64,000 nt of DNA from Candidatus Poseidoniia archaeon (GTDB lineage Archaea > Thermoplasmatota > Poseidoniia > MGIII > CG-Epi1), in NCBI GenBank assembly GCA_030748895.1, contig JASMLC010000001.1, forward strand, positions 42,345 to 106,344. Direction: 5' to 3'. Below, in pieces: positions 61,322 to 64,000 of this stretch. Below the pieces are notes generated by a model. The model had not been told where the DNA came from, did not search any database, and was given only the letters and a program-made list of their open reading frames with translations. Numbering within the stretch: position 1 is the first letter of the stretch; each line of letters opens with the position of its first letter. A program made the translations under genes and the position numbers.

Positions 61322-61666
61322 ATGGCCATCGACGAGAACTACCTTTCGACCTACGAGCAGTCTGCGACCTACGACGGCGAGAACCAGCCTATCGAAATCT
61401 GGACCAGTGCTGACCAGCCCTACGAGGGCGTCGGGTCGGACAAACTCGCCATCTGGGGCACCATCGTCGGCGTCGACTTCGACCTTTGCATCGCCGACGG
61501 GGCGTGTATCGACGCCTGTCCGGTCGAGGTGTTCGAATGGCTCGACACGCCGGGGCACCCCGCCTCGGAGAAGAAGGCCATCATGATTCGTGAGGAAGAG
61601 TGCATCATCTGCCGCGCCTGCGAGTCGGTCTGCCCGGTCGAGGCAGTCCTGATAAGCGAGGATTAA
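61322..61666 (+). CDS. Dicluster ferredoxin with N-terminal extension
   Basis: 114 residues. Cluster motifs are [18 protein letters not shown] (first) and [15 protein letters not shown] (second). The Asp in CxxDGxC at the first cluster suggests a [3Fe-4S]/[4Fe-4S] pair, as in Sulfolobus and Thermoplasma zinc-containing ferredoxins, with the typical [14 protein letters not shown] between. The 40-residue N-terminal extension corresponds to the zinc-binding region in those proteins, but His ligands are not clear here. Start ATG, leaderless. It is a candidate electron donor for oxidoreductases in the cell. Confidence 0.93.
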   Translation: MAIDENYLSTYEQSATYDGENQPIEIWTSADQPYEGVGSDKLAIWGTIVGVDFDLCIADGACIDACPVEVFEWLDTPGHPASEKKAIMIREEECIICRACESVCPVEAVLISED

Positions 61667-61693
61667 TAGCGCAGGCAGCAAAGGGGGCGCAGC

Positions 61694-62308
61694 ATGGATG
61701 ATAGCGACTTGCGTCTCGGCGGCTGGAAACGCCCGCGTCGCATCACGCTGGCGCGTATCCTCGGCCTGCTAATCACGGTCGGGCTGGTTGTGGTGCTGGT
61801 TGGTCCGCAACTGGTCGACCCCTTCACTGCGAAAGTGGGCAATATCGAATCATTCTGGCAGCACACCGATGAGACTGACTCGCAGGAGTACAATGGCCTG
61901 CTAAAGCTACGCACGCAGGAATACGAATCTGCCGATGGAAAGACCGGGCTGCTCTACGTCATCTCGCTCAGCTCGCTGGTCCCGCTCGCCGACCTGCCGC
62001 TCGACCTTGAGCAGGCGGTCGCTGACCGCGTACAGGAAGAGGCGGAGCTACAGCAGGCCGAGCTGAGCAATGGCCGCCGCGTCGGCACGCTCTCCATCTC
62101 GCAAGGCCACACTGCCGAGCTGCTGCAGTGGGACGCAAAGGTCGCCGGCAGCGGCGGCTTCTTCGGCTGGCTTGGTGTTGGCAGCGACCTACAGCTGCGC
62201 GCTGCCTACTGGGAGGTCGAGCAGGGACTGGTAATCTGCGTCGCCTTCGGGACCGAACTGGTCCGCATTGACGAGGCGACCCGCATGGTCCAGTCGGTGC
62301 AGGCATGA
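61694..62308 (+). CDS. Membrane-anchored protein, unknown
   Basis: 204 residues with an N-terminal positively charged stretch (KRPRRITLAR) and one membrane helix (ILGLLITVGLVVVLVGPQLV), then an exterior domain of about 160 residues rich in beta strands, loosely like the exterior part of DUF3485/EpsI proteins. I cannot assign a function. It has an ATTAATAG box at 61662-61669, 25-32 bases upstream, overlapping the ferredoxin stop, so both could be separate transcripts. Its stop overlaps the start of the TFS gene by 4 bases. Confidence 0.6.
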   Translation: MDDSDLRLGGWKRPRRITLARILGLLITVGLVVVLVGPQLVDPFTAKVGNIESFWQHTDETDSQEYNGLLKLRTQEYESADGKTGLLYVISLSSLVPLADLPLDLEQAVADRVQEEAELQQAELSNGRRVGTLSISQGHTAELLQWDAKVAGSGGFFGWLGVGSDLQLRAAYWEVEQGLVICVAFGTELVRIDEATRMVQSVQA

Positions 62309-62604
62309 TGATTTGCCCCGGTTGCAAGGGCTTGCTCTACCCTCAGGGCGACAAGCTGGCGTGCCGCCGCTGCGGCCACACGCAGTCAAAGGGCGCGGCG
62401 CAGGTGGTCGACCATGAGCGCGAAGAGCAGGAGCAGGTGGTGATGGATTCGGTCGACGGCACGTTGCCGCGCACGACCATCATCTGCGACAAGTGCGGGC
62501 ACGGTGAGGCGACCTGGGTCCTGCGGCAGACGCGCGCAGCCGACGAGCCGGCGACGCGCATCTATCAATGCACTGGCTGTCGCCACAAGTGGCGCGAATA
62601 CTAG
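62305..62604 (+). CDS. Transcription elongation factor S (TFS, RPB9/TFIIS-like)
   Basis: 99 residues. The N-terminal zinc ribbon CPGCKGLLYPQGDKLACRRC and the C-terminal TFIIS-type ribbon ICDKCGHGEATWVLRQTRAADEPATRIYQCTGC are typical. The acidic Asp-Glu pair in RAADEPATR inserts into RNA polymerase and stimulates transcript cleavage. Coupled to the preceding membrane protein gene by a 4-base overlap. Convergent with the following gene, with a 4-base overlap. Confidence 0.95.
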   Translation: MMICPGCKGLLYPQGDKLACRRCGHTQSKGAAQVVDHEREEQEQVVMDSVDGTLPRTTIICDKCGHGEATWVLRQTRAADEPATRIYQCTGCRHKWREY

Positions 62605-64000
62605 GCGAGCCGTCCGCCCGCCTCGAGCAGCCGGTTGCGCAGCACTGACTGCAGCTCCTCGAGCAGCTCCTGCGCCGCTTCGCCCTGCGAGGCGCGGCAC
62701 AACAATTCGAGCTCGATCCCTTCGTCGCCGTGCGGTTTTGCAACGACCATCGCCAGATAGACAGTCTCGTCGAGGTTCGAGCGCGCGGCGAGGTAGCTGA
62801 TGTCGCTCCCCTCTTCGTGGCGTTGCCCGCAGACCGCCAGCCCCGTCAGGCCCTCCAGCGCCTCTGTCGCGGCGGCGAGGGTGACGGCGTCGAGCCGCAG
62901 TTCGCTGCTGGCGCTCTGCTCGCGATGCTCGGCGCGCAGGTCGGCATGCTCCTCCTCGGAGAGCGGCAGCGGCACCAGGTAGCAGCCCGGCAGCGCCGCG
63001 TCGAGCGCGCCGAGGCTGGCCGTGCAGTGCTGCCCGGTCGCGTCGCGATACTGCGCCACCAGCACCGCCCGCGACGGGTCGCGGCTGAGCGGGTTGAAGC
63101 TAAAGCTGACGCTGGTGCGCTCTCCCGACGCCAGCAGTCCCGGGCGCACCACGCCGTCGGCGGGCGCGGTGAGTGCGAGGCCATTGCCCTCGAGCTTCAG
63201 CCGCAGCGCCACGCCCTCCAGTTGCTCATCGCTGGTGTTGTGCAATTGCGCCTGCAGCTTCACTCCTTCCTTGTCGGCGCTGAATGCCAGCTGCTCGAGT
63301 CGCAGCTGCTCGAAGCGGTCGGACATCTCGACGAAGGCGGTGATGCCCTCGACCCGCTCGCGGATGCGGTCGCACGCCGCCAGCGCCGCCGCCTCCTGCT
63401 CGCGCACCGCCTGCAACAGCTCGGGCTGGCTGGTGGCAGAGCCGGAGGTCATCCAGTCCATCGCCACCTGCCGGGCCGCCTCCTCGACCTGCTTGCGCCC
63501 GGTGCGCCGCTCCTTCAGCAGCGCCCGCACCTTCTTTCGCTCGGCGGGGAGCGCCGCGAGCGCCTCCTCGATGCAGGCGAGCTTGCGCTGTAGCTCGTCG
63601 CTGCCTTCGCGGTCGCCGAAGGAGTCGGCCACCTTGCGGAGCCGTGCGAGATATTCGCTGATTTCCTTGTCGAGCGCGCCCGGTGCGCCGCTCCCCGACA
63701 GCTGCTGGTGCCGTGAATAGAAGGGGTAGAGCCGGCTCGCCAGCGCCTCGGGCTGGCCCTCGGGCAGCCCCAGCTGCTGCATGAAGCGCGGCAGCTGGTC
63801 GATGTAGCCGACATGCTGCTGGTGCAGCGCCTCGAGCTGCGCCCGCAATTTCTCCAGCGCGCTGAACGCCTCCTTGAGTGCATCGAAGCGGCCGCCCGCC
63901 TTCGCCTCCGCCTGCTCGAGCGCGTGCGCGACGCCCTCCGGCTCCGGCTCCCACGCGGTGACCTTGCGGTGGAGCTGCCGCACCTGCGCCAGCAGTTCGC
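62601..64000 (-). CDS. Coiled-coil protein with C-terminal two-lobe domain, 5' end outside window
   Basis: At least 465 residues are visible and the frame continues off the right edge (…ELLAQVRQLHRKV). The first 250 residues are helical and coiled coil (FDALKEAFSALEKLRAQLEALHQQH; SDELQRKLACIEEALAAL). The last 220 form a beta-rich lobe (LQAQLHNTSDEQLEGVALRL … SVSFSFNPLSRDPSRAVLVAQYRD) and a second lobe ending in LLEELQSVLRNRLLE, an order reminiscent of adaptin/coatomer appendage domains. That resemblance is weak and by eye. Function unknown. Confidence 0.55.
   Translation of the reverse strand, partial: ELLAQVRQLHRKVTAWEPEPEGVAHALEQAEAKAGGRFDALKEAFSALEKLRAQLEALHQQHVGYIDQLPRFMQQLGLPEGQPEALASRLYPFYSRHQQLSGSGAPGALDKEISEYLARLRKVADSFGDREGSDELQRKLACIEEALAALPAERKKVRALLKERRTGRKQVEEAARQVAMDWMTSGSATSQPELLQAVREQEAAALAACDRIRERVEGITAFVEMSDRFEQLRLEQLAFSADKEGVKLQAQLHNTSDEQLEGVALRLKLEGNGLALTAPADGVVRPGLLASGERTSVSFSFNPLSRDPSRAVLVAQYRDATGQHCTASLGALDAALPGCYLVPLPLSEEEHADLRAEHREQSASSELRLDAVTLAAATEALEGLTGLAVCGQRHEEGSDISYLAARSNLDETVYLAMVVAKPHGDEGIELELLCRASQGEAAQELLEELQSVLRNRLLEAGGRLA

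Overview
This window is most consistent with the chromosome of an uncultivated marine archaeon of the Thermoplasmatota, in or near Poseidoniia (Marine Group II/III-like). That placement is an inference from gene content. The information-processing genes are archaeal: DnaG-type primase/exosome protein, ABCE1, aEF1B, transcription factor S, archaeal-type LeuRS, GluRS and triosephosphate isomerase, and RibL. Bacterial-type genes sit among them: GyrB, GroES/GroEL, PlsC, UppP, RusA and a lumazine-binding-fold riboflavin synthase. A 5S rRNA gene stands alone with no 16S or 23S nearby, as in Thermoplasma relatives. Many genes have an A/T box about 25 bases upstream of the start codon and no leader, which is the archaeal leaderless pattern.

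Layout. The left edge (1-318) is the start of moaA. From about 320 to 11,300 lies a respiratory nitrate reductase cluster: a CxCH membrane protein, narG, narH, narJ, narI and two narK-type transporters. Its base composition is visibly lower in G+C than the rest (one sampled line gives 52%, against 67% in leuS). Its subunits have no Tat signal, so nitrate is predicted to be reduced in the cytoplasm after import by NarK, with MoaA contributing to the molybdenum cofactor. From 11.3 to 21 kb come folD-rusA, ABCE1, an RND-family membrane protein, a riboflavin/FAD operon (ribB-ribL-ribE-ribH) and a KAP-like/HEAT protein with a repeat-motif tail. From 21 to 26 kb is tRNA-Leu and a set of small membrane proteins, including a site-2 protease, zinc-ribbon proteins and UppP. 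From 26 to 35 kb are a lipoprotein, gltX, gyrB, aspartate dehydrogenase with an aminotransferase, a UbiA prenyltransferase, a TraB protein and an Nfu-type Fe-S protein.

From 35 to 46 kb are a CCAEP-tail radical SAM protein, a Mrp ATPase, 5S rRNA, an endonuclease IV-like protein, leuS, a large PKD-domain surface protein, and tRNA-Ala followed directly by pdxS. From 46 to 56 kb are dnaG, pyrF, ccmA-ccmB, msrB, a threonine-to-glycine pair (kbl and threonine dehydrogenase), tpiA and groES-groEL. From 56 to 64 kb are a flavin-binding protein, a shortened peroxiredoxin, a carboxyltransferase (pccB-type), hisS, plsC, aEF1B, a dicluster ferredoxin, transcription factor S and a partial coiled-coil protein.

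The least expected signal is a dispersed repeat of about 45-50 bp found three times. In two cases it lies directly after a gene's stop codon and is followed by a second copy of that gene's own 3' end, ending against the stop of the convergent neighbour. This looks like an insertion that replaced gene 3' ends. Two divergent gene pairs also share one A/T box, with start codons exactly 50 bp apart. No CRISPR array, transposase or integrase gene was seen.
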